Assembly (NCBI GenBank): GCA_023451915.1
Contig: JAEXXS010000451.1
Location: 1 to 39,526, forward strand
From: Pseudomonadota bacterium
GTDB taxonomy: Bacteria > Pseudomonadota > Alphaproteobacteria > Rhizobiales > Rhizobiaceae
DNA: 39,526 nt
Direction of reading: 5' to 3'
Position 1 is the stretch's first letter; the number at the start of each line of letters is the position of its first letter. This document shows positions 21,354 to 30,052 of this stretch, piece by piece. The position numbers were made by a program, and so were the translations under genes. The notes below the pieces were generated by a model. It made no database searches. It had not been told where the DNA came from and saw only the letters and a program-made list of their open reading frames with translations.

Positions 21354-22286
21354 ATGTCAGGGCAACCATTTCCAGTCGATCCGGTTCTCGTCGGTATCGT
21401 TCAGGCCTATAGCAACACCGCACTGATCGCGGATCTCGTGTTGCCGCGCCTGTCGCCGATTCTTCCCCGTGAAGAATTCAAGTGGTGGCAATTCGACTTC
21501 GGTCAGTTCATCACGCTTCATGATACCAAAGTCGGTCGCAAGTCTGAGCCGAATACGGTCGAGTTCAATGCAACGGAAAACACCTCCCGCACATTGGACT
21601 ACGGTCTTGATGACATCGTGCCCGTCGCAGACAGCCAGAATGCGCCTGCCGGTTATGATCCACGTGCGTTCGCCGCACAGAAGCTCATTGATCTTGTCCT
21701 TCTGGACCGCGAAGTCCGTGTCGCAGCAAAGGTTATGGACTCTGACACCTACGGCGCGGACAATCAGGAAGAATTGACCGGCACATCGAAGTGGAGCGAT
21801 CCTGCCAGTACTCCGATCAAAGCCGTTGCGGAAGCAGCGGACAGCATGGTCATGCGACCAAACAATGCTGTCTTGGGCCGTGGTGTATGGACGGCCTTGC
21901 GTACCAATCCGAGCGTTCTTCGTGCCCTGACACCTTCCGGCGCCGGTGACGGTTATGCCAACAAGCGCGCTGTGGCGGATCTTCTTGAACTGGACGAGAT
22001 CATCGTCGGCGAAGGCTGGGTGAATGTCGCCAAACCCGGTCAGGCTGTTCAGCGGCGGCGCGCTTGGGGCAATCATTGCGTTCTCTTCCATAAGGCTGCT
22101 TTGGCGGACAGCGTTTCGGCCACGCCAACTTTTGGATGGACCGCGCAGTTTGGCACCCGCGTTTCCGGATCTATCCCCGAACCGAAGATTGGTTTGCGCG
22201 GCTCTGACCGTGTGCGCTCCGGCGAAAGTGTGCGCGAAGTCATCTCTGCTCCGGATCTCGGATACCTCTTCGAAAACGCCATCTGA
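21354..22286 (+). CDS. Major capsid protein
   Basis: A 310-aa protein expected to form the capsid shell (HK97-type fold assumed). The N-terminus (VGIVQAYSNTALIADLVLPR) and the middle (VMRPNNAVLGRGVWTALRTN; YANKRAVADLLELDEIIVGE) are typical of phage major capsid proteins of the kind that follow a DUF2190-like gene. It has a strong CAGGAG site. It differs from Mu gpT in sequence pattern. The C-terminal REVISAPDLGYLFENAI is conserved in the group. Confidence 0.86.
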   Translation: MSGQPFPVDPVLVGIVQAYSNTALIADLVLPRLSPILPREEFKWWQFDFGQFITLHDTKVGRKSEPNTVEFNATENTSRTLDYGLDDIVPVADSQNAPAGYDPRAFAAQKLIDLVLLDREVRVAAKVMDSDTYGADNQEELTGTSKWSDPASTPIKAVAEAADSMVMRPNNAVLGRGVWTALRTNPSVLRALTPSGAGDGYANKRAVADLLELDEIIVGEGWVNVAKPGQAVQRRRAWGNHCVLFHKAALADSVSATPTFGWTAQFGTRVSGSIPEPKIGLRGSDRVRSGESVREVISAPDLGYLFENAI

Positions 22287-22302
22287 CGTTTTTCACTAGA
22301 AC

Positions 22303-22330
22303 GCTTCTCCCGGCAGGTGTCGGGCGAAGC
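22303..22330 (+). other. Hairpin after the major capsid gene
   Basis: GCTTC-T-CCCG pairs with CGGG-C-GAAGC across an 8-base loop, with a single 1x1 mismatch. A TTTTT lies before it (22290-22294), none after. It may protect the capsid message from 3' decay. Confidence 0.45.
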
Positions 22331-22357
22331 ACAGTGCAACCAGTCAAAGGAACCACC

Positions 22358-22612
22358 ATGATCCGCCGATCTCTGCTCTTCGTTTTCTCTTTGTCCGCCA
22401 TGTGCATTTCTTTTGCAGCCGATCTTGCCGTCAGCTTCGTCGCTGTTCCGTTCTTGTATCTGCTGAAAACGCTCGTGGCTCATCCGGTGTTCAACATTCT
22501 GCCCGCGATCAAACTGATCGCCTTCCTCGTCATCGAGCAGCTCAAGCCGGTCTACCGTCTCAGCTTCCTCACATACGGGCGCAGTTTGCTGCATCGACGA
22601 TGTTTTGCCTGA
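22358..22612 (+). CDS. Small hydrophobic membrane protein
   Basis: An 84-aa protein starting MIRRSLLFVFSLSAMCISFA, with at least two hydrophobic segments (about 5-40 and 46-65, HPVFNILPAIKLIAFLVIEQ). AAAGGAA precedes ATG 22358; an upstream in-frame GTG at 22334 is less likely. It sits between the capsid gene and a terminator-like hairpin. Unusual for a head operon; possibly a moron with a membrane function. Not recognised. Confidence 0.65.
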   Translation: MIRRSLLFVFSLSAMCISFAADLAVSFVAVPFLYLLKTLVAHPVFNILPAIKLIAFLVIEQLKPVYRLSFLTYGRSLLHRRCFA

Positions 22613-22633
22613 CGCCAGACGGCGTCGTGCATT

Positions 22634-22661
22634 CCCGTCCCGGTCCAACCGGGCGGGTTTT
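22634..22661 (+). terminator. Intrinsic terminator within the late region
   Basis: CCCG-(T)-CCCGGT, loop CCA, ACCGGGCGGG: a 10-bp GC-rich stem with one bulged T, followed directly by TTTT. It lies 22 bases after the stop of the small membrane protein. It should end or reduce transcription between the head and tail modules. Confidence 0.65.
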
Positions 22662-22693
22662 CCAGAAGTGGCCGGACGGGCCTTTTCTGGAAA
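22659..22693 (+). other. Second hairpin before the low-complexity protein
   Basis: TTTCCAGAA (22659-22667) pairs with TTCTGGAAA (22685-22693), with an inner GGCC/GGCC stem and a GGACG loop. Its left arm shares the T-tract of the terminator before it, so the two structures compete for TTT and could switch. The ribosome site of the next gene follows at once. Confidence 0.5.
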
Positions 22694-22711
22694 CCCCGAG
22701 GAGAAATCAGC

Positions 22712-23335
22712 ATGGCTAAGCAGCCCAAGACTGAAACCAATACGCCCAAGGTTCCTGATGCGGAGCTGGTTGGCGATCATGCGAAGATAAACACTGCCGA
22801 TGGCGACAAGAATGCGGGAGCCGGTACCGGGGCAGCGTCGGTTCCAGCATCGGCGACAGGTGTGACCGCGCCTGTCGCCACCAATTCCACCGATACCACA
22901 GCGAGCGGAAGCGGCGATGCTGCCGGAACGGTTACGACCGATCTGGTGAAACCGCAGGAGGCAACCCAGCCGACGACAGCCATTCCGGTTGGAGCGGATC
23001 AGGGTACTTCCAGCCCGGAAGCGGAAGCATCGGCTTCCGGGACCATTTCCAACGATACCTCCCCGAGCGCAACTGCGGGCGGCGCTGGCGATACGGCCAG
23101 CGCCGCAGAGGGCGGGATTTCGTCAGCGGCGGCCGATGCGATCATCAGCAAGGTTCTCGGCGTCGAGCAACCTGAAGAGAAGCGCGAATTCGTCCTCGTC
23201 TTCGGGCCGATCCGGCACAACAACGTTCGCTACAAGAGCGGCGCTCGCATGGTCCTCAGCAAGTCGGAACATGAGCAGGTCCGTGCGGACCGACAGCGCG
23301 TCGTCGAGTGGGAAAAAGGAAAGGCTCTGGACTGA
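22712..23335 (+). CDS. Mu-like gp35-type protein with low-complexity N-terminus
   Basis: A 207-aa protein. Residues about 1-145 are Ala/Thr/Ser/Gly-rich and probably disordered (GAGTGAASVPASATGVTAPV). The C-terminal 60 residues are compact (KREFVLVFGPIRHNNVRYKS, then LSKSEHEQVRADRQRVVEWE) and resemble the FluMu/HI1506-like domain of Mu gp35 homologues. It follows the capsid gene as gp35 does. GAGGAG lies upstream. Probable head or head-tail accessory protein. Confidence 0.72.
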   Translation: MAKQPKTETNTPKVPDAELVGDHAKINTADGDKNAGAGTGAASVPASATGVTAPVATNSTDTTASGSGDAAGTVTTDLVKPQEATQPTTAIPVGADQGTSSPEAEASASGTISNDTSPSATAGGAGDTASAAEGGISSAAADAIISKVLGVEQPEEKREFVLVFGPIRHNNVRYKSGARMVLSKSEHEQVRADRQRVVEWEKGKALD

Positions 23336-23338
23336 CCG

Positions 23339-23767
23339 ATGCCTTACGCCTCGCTGGAAGACATTGTTGAACGGGCTGGTCTGGATGAGGTTCTCCAGAT
23401 CGCTGACCGCGACATGGACGGTACCGCCGATCCGGACGTGATCGACGCCGCGCTTGTCCATGCCGACAACACGGTCAATGGCTATGTCAGCGTTCAATAC
23501 AAGCTGCCATTCACGGCTGTTCCTGACCTCGTCCGGACATGGGCCATCTCTATTGCGCGATATTTCCTGCATCGTGATGGCGCGCCGGAATATGTCGTGC
23601 GCGATTGGAAGGAAGCAATCTCGGCGCTGAAGGATGTCGCAGCCGGGCGATTGAACTTGCCAGTAGCACCGGATGAACCAACGCCGCTGCCTTCTTCTGG
23701 CAGCGATGTCAGTATTGTCGGCCCTGCGCCAGTGTTCACAGCGGATCGCCTCAAGGGGTGGCTGTGA
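23339..23767 (+). CDS. DUF1320 family head-completion protein (Mu gp36-like)
   Basis: A 142-aa protein with the DUF1320 pattern: MPYASLEDIVERAG at the start, then DGTADPDVIDAALVHADNTV, YKLPFTAVPDLVRTWAISIA and ARYFLHRD. The family supplies head-tail connector (adaptor) subunits. It overlaps the next gene's ATG by TGATG. Confidence 0.92.
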   Translation: MPYASLEDIVERAGLDEVLQIADRDMDGTADPDVIDAALVHADNTVNGYVSVQYKLPFTAVPDLVRTWAISIARYFLHRDGAPEYVVRDWKEAISALKDVAAGRLNLPVAPDEPTPLPSSGSDVSIVGPAPVFTADRLKGWL

Positions 23768-24192
23768 TGCTTCAGGAGATCATTGACCGCCTGAAAACCC
23801 ATGCGTCCGTCCTCGACGAGGTCCGGCCTGCTGAAGACATCGAGGCGATCACCAAAGGTACAGCACCTCGCTCCGGAACAGTTTTCGTCCTGCCTTATCG
23901 CGAGCGGGCGCAGCCTAACCAACTAAGCACCGGCGGCTTTCGCCAGTTGGTGGTTGTGCAGGTGCTCGTCGCACTCGTCATTCGTCGTCATGACGATGCA
24001 AGCGGCGGCAAGAAAGCCGTGCTGTTCGACGATGCAAAAACAGCGATTGAGGCCGCTTTGGCAGGCTGGGAGCCTCCTTCCGGAGAAGATGCGCTCTCCT
24101 TGGTTTCGGCACAAGCCGCGCCGCTCGGCAATGGCGTCACTGTCTATGTGCAGACGTGGGAAACGTCGCGCTTTCTGGAAGGGAACTCTTGA
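23767..24192 (+). CDS. Gp37-family tail terminator-like protein (DUF1834)
   Basis: A 141-aa protein; ATG 23767 overlaps the gp36 stop. The N-terminal MLQEIIDRLKTH, a central GGFRQLVVVQVLVALVIRR strand pair, and the C-terminal VYVQTWETSRFLEG fit Mu gp37 homologues. Position between connector and DUF2635 gene supports a role in closing the tail or neck. Confidence 0.84.
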   Translation: MLQEIIDRLKTHASVLDEVRPAEDIEAITKGTAPRSGTVFVLPYRERAQPNQLSTGGFRQLVVVQVLVALVIRRHDDASGGKKAVLFDDAKTAIEAALAGWEPPSGEDALSLVSAQAAPLGNGVTVYVQTWETSRFLEGNS

Positions 24193-24365
24193 TGACCAAG
24201 CCACACAAAGGCGGGCGCTACGTCCGTGATCCGAAATCCGGCGCGCTCTCCCGCGCTTCCGACACCACACCGCCAGTAGCAGAGCAGACCGCACTGCCTG
24301 AAGCGGAACTCACCGAAACGACAACCGAAGCGGCGCTGCCCGCCTCGACGAAGAAAGGCAAGTAA
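24192..24365 (+). CDS. DUF2635-type small protein (Mu gp38-like)
   Basis: A 57-aa protein whose N-terminus (KPHKGGRYVRDPKSGAL) matches the DUF2635 pattern of Mu gp38. The tail is Thr/Ala/Glu-rich. ATG overlaps the gp37 stop. Function unknown, conserved in order in Mu-like phages. Confidence 0.78.
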   Translation: MTKPHKGGRYVRDPKSGALSRASDTTPPVAEQTALPEAELTETTTEAALPASTKKGK

Positions 24366-24366
24366 A

Positions 24367-25293
24367 ATGGCGCGCAGGTGGAACAAGCTCGCAATGCTCT
24401 TCAAGCTGGAAGCGACCTATGGTGCAGACGCGGCACCGACCGCTGCCGATGCAATTCTTGGCACCAATGTCACTTTCACGCCTTTTGAGGGCGAGGAAGT
24501 GAGCCGGGATTTGCTGCTGCCTTATATGGGCAATCAGGGTGTCGTGCTGGCAGGCATTTACGGTCGCATTGAATTCGACTTCGAAATTGCTGGTGCTGGC
24601 GCGCCGGGGGATATTCCGCGCTACGGTTCCGTACTGCGCGCCGCTGGCATGGCCGAAACCGTGGTTGCGGGTACGAGCGTGGAATACACGATCATTGAGG
24701 ACGATGTTGAATCGGGTTCTCTTTATTTCGTGTCGGATAAGGTTCAGCACGTTCTGCTTGGCTGTCAGGTCAACATTGCGCCGTCGCTGTCGCCATCCGC
24801 CATTCCGCGTTTCCGCGCCACCGTCATGGGCCTTGTTGGCACCATCACCGATATTGCCGCCATGCCTGCCGTCAGCGCTGCGGACTGGATCACGCCGAAA
24901 CACGTTTCCAAGGCCAATACCACCATGTCGTTGCATGGATGGAATGCCATTGCGGAATCGATCTCGCTTGATCTCGGCAACACGCTGACGCCGCGAATGC
25001 TGATTGGTGCAGAACTGATCATGATCTCGGCCAGATCGACCACCGGCACCGTTGTCGTGCAGGCGGAAAGCCTTGCCACCATTAACTGGTTTCAGCGTGC
25101 GCTCGACCGGACACGCGGCGCACTCACCATCGTGCATGGCACTGAGGCCGGGAACATCGTCGAGCTGCAAGCGCCCGCCGTTGAAATTGGTCGGCCCACG
25201 CAAAGCCAGACCAACGGCATCAGTAATTACAGCCTGCCGCTCTCGCTTTGCCCGGTCGATGGCATGGACGAACTGTCGATCCTCGTCCGCTAA
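24367..25293 (+). CDS. Major tail tube protein (siphovirus type)
   Basis: A 308-aa beta-rich protein. It occupies the place where Mu has its sheath gene, but lacks sheath features. The pattern MARRWNKLAMLFKLEATYGA, then DRTRGALTIVHGTEAGNIVE and the ending SLCPVDGMDELSILVR fits tail tube proteins of Mu-like siphoviruses (B3/D3112 type). Polymerises on the tape measure to make the tail tube. AAGG is upstream of the ATG. Confidence 0.8.
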   Translation: MARRWNKLAMLFKLEATYGADAAPTAADAILGTNVTFTPFEGEEVSRDLLLPYMGNQGVVLAGIYGRIEFDFEIAGAGAPGDIPRYGSVLRAAGMAETVVAGTSVEYTIIEDDVESGSLYFVSDKVQHVLLGCQVNIAPSLSPSAIPRFRATVMGLVGTITDIAAMPAVSAADWITPKHVSKANTTMSLHGWNAIAESISLDLGNTLTPRMLIGAELIMISARSTTGTVVVQAESLATINWFQRALDRTRGALTIVHGTEAGNIVELQAPAVEIGRPTQSQTNGISNYSLPLSLCPVDGMDELSILVR

Positions 25294-25329
25294 TCCTCTC
25301 CTGACGCCCCTTTGAAGAGACTTTAAGCC

Positions 25330-25743
25330 ATGTTCAAATTCACTCCAAACCTCACTTTTGGGTGGCCGGTCAAGGTCATCGAACCGAACCCGAACAAGCC
25401 CGGCGAACTCACCGAACACGAGTTTCAGGCACAGTTCGAAATGCTGCCTCCGGATGAAGCCAAGGCCTCGGCAAAAAAGCGCCAGGCCATTGCGGCGAAG
25501 ATCGCGCCGGAACTCACCGACAGCCAGATCGAAGACATTCAGGCCGAGCTGGATGAACATGACCGCAGCGGCGTTCTCCGGGTTTTACGCGGCTGGGACA
25601 AGCTGGCCGATGCCGAGGGAAAACCGATCCCCTTCAGCCCGACCACGTTTGAGATGGTCTACGCCTACCGGCACATCCGCAATGCACTCGTCCGCGCCTA
25701 CATCGAGGCGCTTTCCGAAGACAAGGCCCGCTTGGGAAACTGA
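25330..25743 (+). CDS. Tail assembly chaperone, upstream frame
   Basis: A 137-aa acidic protein (EFQAQFEMLPPDEAKASAKK; HDRSGVLRVLRGWDKLADAE), corresponding to the gpG-like chaperone of siphoviruses that binds tape measure during assembly. Its last two codons lie in a GGGAAAC slippery site directly before TGA, so part of the ribosomes should continue into the -1 frame. Confidence 0.87.
   Translation: MFKFTPNLTFGWPVKVIEPNPNKPGELTEHEFQAQFEMLPPDEAKASAKKRQAIAAKIAPELTDSQIEDIQAELDEHDRSGVLRVLRGWDKLADAEGKPIPFSPTTFEMVYAYRHIRNALVRAYIEALSEDKARLGN
25734..25740 (+). promoter_or_regulatory. Programmed -1 frameshift site GGGAAAC
   Basis: The heptamer G GGA AAC is in the exact X XXY YYZ phase of the upstream chaperone frame, with the stop codon immediately after. 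The -1 frame is open to 26105. The stop and the overlap position are as in classical tail chaperone frameshifts. Confidence 0.85.
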
Positions 25744-26105
25744 AAAGCGCGGCCCGCGCTTGGGCGCTGCTTCGAACGGGTCGCGCTGACGAGAAAACGC
25801 CTGCGACAGTCAATGACGCTGTCGCAGCCGATTTCGCCAAGATGGGTCACGCCATCAAGAGCGAGAAGATTGAGCAGGAGATGGTCGAGATCATGCCAGC
25901 CAATCATGCCAGCTTTGATGCTTTTCTTTGCTGCCAGACGCAATGGCGTGTCGCCGCGACCATGGCGGGCCTGATCTGGCAGGGTCTCGACTATCCCGCC
26001 GTCCGGCTTGTTCTGGACGATCTCGACGCTCCTCAACACGCCTTTGCCGACATCCGGATCATGGAAGCGGAGGCATTGCCGATCCTCAACGAGAGGGATG
26101 ACTGA
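25740..26105 (+). CDS. Tail assembly chaperone, -1 frame extension
   Basis: From 25740 the -1 frame adds 121 residues (LKSAARAWALLRTGRADEKT onward, with FDAFLCCQTQWRVAATMAGL and GLDYPAVRLVLDDL) to the 137-residue upstream product, giving a predicted 258-aa fusion (GT-type chaperone). The extension resembles DUF1799-type proteins. The only independent starts in this frame (ATG 25842 on) would give 87 aa with poor ribosome sites. Ends in TGATG with the tape measure gene. Confidence 0.82.
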   Translation: MKSAARAWALLRTGRADEKTPATVNDAVAADFAKMGHAIKSEKIEQEMVEIMPANHASFDAFLCCQTQWRVAATMAGLIWQGLDYPAVRLVLDDLDAPQHAFADIRIMEAEALPILNERDD

Positions 26106-29100
26106 TGGCTACCAGCAACGCTTACAAACTTGGGATCGTCATTTCGGCCGACGCAACGTCCGTCCGCCCAGCGGTTGCTGAAGCAAAGACCGAGATTGCC
26201 TCCATTGGCACAGCAGCTGCTGCAACCGAAACCAAGATGCAGCAGCTCGTTGCGACATTCGCCGGTCTGCACACAGGTGCTGCAAATGGAAATCAGCGCG
26301 CATGGACAGGCGCACTCGCAGCTGAAGGTTTGGCAATCGACAGCCTGCGCGCAAAATACAATCCTCTGTTTGCAGTCATTCAACAGTATCGAACGGCGCA
26401 GACGGAAATCCGTACCGCGCATGCCATGGGCGCGTTGTCGTCTGACGAAATGGCTTCCGCGCTTCAGCGTCAACGCCAAATCGCACTTGCTACAATCGAT
26501 GCCATCAAAGGCAATTCTGCTGCAATCGCCGCGCATGCTGCCGAGGTAGCACGGCTTCGGGCTGCGTATGATCCTCTTTATGCCGCCCTGTCCAAATACG
26601 AGGCCGGTCTTGAACAGATCCAAAGAGCCGAAGCTATCGGCGCGGTCAGCGCATCACAGGCCATTAATCTGCGCATGCGGGAAAAAGCAGCCTACGATGC
26701 GATGGTTTCATCGCTCAACAACGTCGCCACCGCGCGTAAAGCTGCTGCGCAGTCAACGGTGGATCGGCAATCGATAACGCCAAACCGTGAATCGGACATT
26801 GGCGCGTATGGTCGAGAACTTGACTTGTTGCGCGCCAAATACAATCCACTTTTTGCGGTCATCACCCAGTACAAGGCGGCGCAAGCTGAAACGCGTCAGG
26901 CGCATGCGGTCGGTGCGTTGTCTGCCGATGAGATGACGGCGGCTCTCCAACGCCAGCGTCAGGCCGCGCTGGCTTCAATTGACGCCATCAAAGGCCGCAA
27001 CGCTGCCATGGGTAGCGGAAGCCATAGCTTCGCAGCCACCAACACAATGTTCCAGTTGCAGGATATTGGCGTTACGGCAGCTATGGGTATGAACCCGGCG
27101 ATGATTGCCCTTCAGCAAGGCACTCAGATTGCTGGCGGCATGGCTGGCATGAATTTAAAGCAGGCTGGCTCGACGTTGGTCGGCGCATTTACGCAGCTTC
27201 TTTCTCCCGTGTCATTTGCGACGGTCGCGGTCACGGGTCTGACTGCCGCCGCGATCCAGTATGCGATGAAATGGACCGGCAATGCCAAGTCATTGAGCCA
27301 GACGATTGAGGAGCACGAGACGCAGATCAAGAGCCTGCGGGAGGCTTATCAGTTTGCTGGTACGGGCGCTGACGAATACTATCAGCGCATCAACTCCGGC
27401 CAGCGTTTCCTTTCCGTCGGTTCACGAAAGGAATTGGAGCGCACCCTTAAATCCGATTCCCGCGACATACTCGGCCAGCTGGGTATGCTCTCAAGCGGCT
27501 CGTTCTGGACGGATGCTATCTCACCCGCAGGCGAGAATGACCAATGGACCGTAAACGCTCCCTATAAAAAATTTGAAGATGCGATCCTGCACCTTCAGAA
27601 AACCGCCAAGGATGGTCAGCCCGACATTCTCGGTTTTCGGCAGATGGTCGAGGAACGCTGGAGCCTTGACGCTAACAACAAGTCTCTTGGTGAAACTGCC
27701 AAGGAGCTGCTGGAGTTGGGTCCAAACGCCCTTGCTGCGGCGCTCGCGCTGGAGAAGTATTCAGCTGCTGAGGTTCGCGCTCGCAACGCCATCGAAGCCT
27801 CAAGCCGCAGAGCGTCATCATTTGGGGCGTCACTGGCCGATCTGCGTGAGCTTGGTGCTCCCCAGCTAAGTGATCGTCGTCAGGTGCAAAACGACTATGC
27901 ATCCGCGCGAGGAAACGCCAAAGATCGTGACGAAAGGGACGATGCCGCTCGTCAGAGAGACGACGCCCTGAGCCGTATCAATGCGCAAGAGGCGCGCCAA
28001 ATCCAGTTGGCGCAGATCGACATTCAGTTACAGACAGCTCGTGATCCACTGACCCGCGCTGACCTGACAGCAAAACGCGAACGCATCCAGTTATCCGGCA
28101 TGGAGATCGATGCAGCAGAAGCCGAGACACGTGTGGCTCAGGCTCGCAATCAGGTCATTGCTGAAGCTCTGGCGCAATCGTCAGCGCAGATATCTGATAT
28201 GCGGGCCGATGTCGAAGCTCGACGCAGCGTGAATGATGCAATCGCAGCGGGAACAATCAACGCGGCGGAAGCCCAAACCTATCTTCAGGCAGAAACTCAG
28301 TTGCGCCCGCTCATCGCAGCCGCCGCAAAAGCCGAAGGTGCAGAAAAGCAGAAGCTGACCGAAATTATCGGACAGATGACGGCTGGCTATCAGGCTCTTG
28401 CCGCCGAACGGCAGCGCGAGGCCGCGCTTGATATGCTCCGCGACCAGCAAACTGAGGCGCAACAGCTTCAACTGGAGATTTCGCTCGTCGGGGCGAGCGA
28501 AGCTGCCCGACGCCGGGCACTGTCGGCATTGCAGGCAGAGCAGGATTTGAAGCGGCAAGGGATTTCGACTGAAAGTGAACTGGGGCGCGCCTACCAGCAA
28601 AACGCAGCGCGCATGACGGAAGCTCGGCTGGAGCTGGAGCGCAGCAAAGAAGCTTGGGACAGTTGGCGTTCAGCTGGAGAGAACGCGATTAGTTCGGTTG
28701 TCGATGGTCTGGCTAAGGGCGATATCAAGAGTGCACTCAGTGGGATAGCACAAGCCAGCGCCGATTTCTTCAAAGACGACATCAAGAAATCGCTCTCAAA
28801 CAGGTTGCTTGGCACCAACTACGGAACAATCGAAGATATGTTCTCCGGTAGTTCTTCAGGAGGCATTCTGTCAGGCATCATGGGCGGTCAATCCGTTGGC
28901 GCCATGAATGTGCAGGCCGCAATGGTCAACATTGGGGGCGCGGGCATCACCGGCTCAGATGGCCTCCTCGGCAATGTCTCCCGCCTGTTCGGTGCTGCCA
29001 ATTCTAACGCTGCTGGCAGCGGCATGAACATGTCCAGCTTCGCGGCTGCGATCAAGTCGATTGAGAGTGCAGGCAGCGGCGGCTATGGCGCGCTTGGACC

Positions 29101-30052
29101 GATCACGGCATCAGGCGACCGCGCTTATGGTGCTTATCAGGTGATGGGTGCGAACATTCCGTCATGGACGAAGAGCGCGCTTGGCTATTCCATGTCGCCA
29201 GACGAGTATCTGAAATCCTCCTCGGCACAGGATGCCGTTTTCTCCAAAATCTTCGGCGGTTATGTCGATAAATATGGTGCGAGCGGCGCGGCACAGGCTT
29301 GGTTCGGTGGTCCCGGTTCTGTCGGCAAGGGCGGCGTTACCGACATGCTTGGAACGTCAGGCACCGAATACGTCAACAAGTTCAATTCGGCTCTTGGCGA
29401 TGTCACGCTGACAACCGGATCGACCAGCCGTTCGCTCACCAGCTTTGCTTCGAATATCGGCTCGGCAGGCAGCGGGCTTAATCAGCTCGGCTCTGGCCTC
29501 GGCAAGTTCGGCCAGACGCTGTCGTCTGCGCTTGCTGGCGGCAATACCGGCCTTGGTTCGTTGCTCGGTTCCTTCACCAGTGCCGGTATCGGCATTTTCA
29601 ATTCATCGTCGCAGTTTCAGAACGCCGTGATGTCGGGCATTGGCGGGCTTTGGTCCGAGGGTGGTTATACCGGGCCGGGCGGCGTTCATGAGCCGAAAGG
29701 CATCGTTCATGCGGGCGAAGTCGTCTGGTCTCAGCGTGACGTTGCCCGTGCTGGCGGTGTGCATGTTGTGGAAGGCATGCGCCTTGGCAGGCGCGGCTAC
29801 GCCAGCGGCGGCATTGTCTCGGACGTTGCGCCGTCACCATTGGCGCAGTTCGGCCGCGCGGCGAACAGCAATGCAGCCTCGCGACCATCCTTTGGCAATG
29901 TCACCGTGCATCAGGATTTGCGTGGCGTGAACAGCGAGAATGCGCGTCAGGAAGCCTACGAGGGCATGATGCAGGCATTGGAAGATTATAGCGATCACGC
30001 GCTTCCGGACCTCGTCCAGAGAATCAATGAACGGCCGAGGTGGCGCGGATGA
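26105..30052 (+). CDS. Tape measure protein with lytic transglycosylase-like domain
   Basis: A 1315-aa protein that sets tail length. Three copies of a unit of about 57 residues occur near 80-136, 150-206 and 240-297 (LRAKYNPLFAVIQQYRTAQT; LRAAYDPLYAALSKYEAGLE; LRAKYNPLFAVITQYKAAQA). A hydrophobic segment lies near 340-395 and long coiled coils near 600-880. At about 975-1095 an SLT-like region (IKSIESAGSGGYGAL, Glu987 candidate, and GAYQVMGANIPSW, then AAQAWFGGPGSV) should digest peptidoglycan during DNA entry. The C-terminal block ends ERPRWRG. Confidence 0.93.
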   Translation: MATSNAYKLGIVISADATSVRPAVAEAKTEIASIGTAAAATETKMQQLVATFAGLHTGAANGNQRAWTGALAAEGLAIDSLRAKYNPLFAVIQQYRTAQTEIRTAHAMGALSSDEMASALQRQRQIALATIDAIKGNSAAIAAHAAEVARLRAAYDPLYAALSKYEAGLEQIQRAEAIGAVSASQAINLRMREKAAYDAMVSSLNNVATARKAAAQSTVDRQSITPNRESDIGAYGRELDLLRAKYNPLFAVITQYKAAQAETRQAHAVGALSADEMTAALQRQRQAALASIDAIKGRNAAMGSGSHSFAATNTMFQLQDIGVTAAMGMNPAMIALQQGTQIAGGMAGMNLKQAGSTLVGAFTQLLSPVSFATVAVTGLTAAAIQYAMKWTGNAKSLSQTIEEHETQIKSLREAYQFAGTGADEYYQRINSGQRFLSVGSRKELERTLKSDSRDILGQLGMLSSGSFWTDAISPAGENDQWTVNAPYKKFEDAILHLQKTAKDGQPDILGFRQMVEERWSLDANNKSLGETAKELLELGPNALAAALALEKYSAAEVRARNAIEASSRRASSFGASLADLRELGAPQLSDRRQVQNDYASARGNAKDRDERDDAARQRDDALSRINAQEARQIQLAQIDIQLQTARDPLTRADLTAKRERIQLSGMEIDAAEAETRVAQARNQVIAEALAQSSAQISDMRADVEARRSVNDAIAAGTINAAEAQTYLQAETQLRPLIAAAAKAEGAEKQKLTEIIGQMTAGYQALAAERQREAALDMLRDQQTEAQQLQLEISLVGASEAARRRALSALQAEQDLKRQGISTESELGRAYQQNAARMTEARLELERSKEAWDSWRSAGENAISSVVDGLAKGDIKSALSGIAQASADFFKDDIKKSLSNRLLGTNYGTIEDMFSGSSSGGILSGIMGGQSVGAMNVQAAMVNIGGAGITGSDGLLGNVSRLFGAANSNAAGSGMNMSSFAAAIKSIESAGSGGYGALGPITASGDRAYGAYQVMGANIPSWTKSALGYSMSPDEYLKSSSAQDAVFSKIFGGYVDKYGASGAAQAWFGGPGSVGKGGVTDMLGTSGTEYVNKFNSALGDVTLTTGSTSRSLTSFASNIGSAGSGLNQLGSGLGKFGQTLSSALAGGNTGLGSLLGSFTSAGIGIFNSSSQFQNAVMSGIGGLWSEGGYTGPGGVHEPKGIVHAGEVVWSQRDVARAGGVHVVEGMRLGRRGYASGGIVSDVAPSPLAQFGRAANSNAASRPSFGNVTVHQDLRGVNSENARQEAYEGMMQALEDYSDHALPDLVQRINERPRWRG

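Noticed and set aside
24367..25293. Tail sheath gene, as expected at this position in Mu
   Set aside because: At 308 aa it is short for a sheath, and no sheath motifs, tube partner or baseplate genes of the contractile type are near.
24310..25560. 416-aa minus-strand frame opposite the tail tube gene
   Set aside because: It is Arg/His/Gly-rich, has no ribosome site and lies fully across a well-supported tail gene; read as an antisense shadow.
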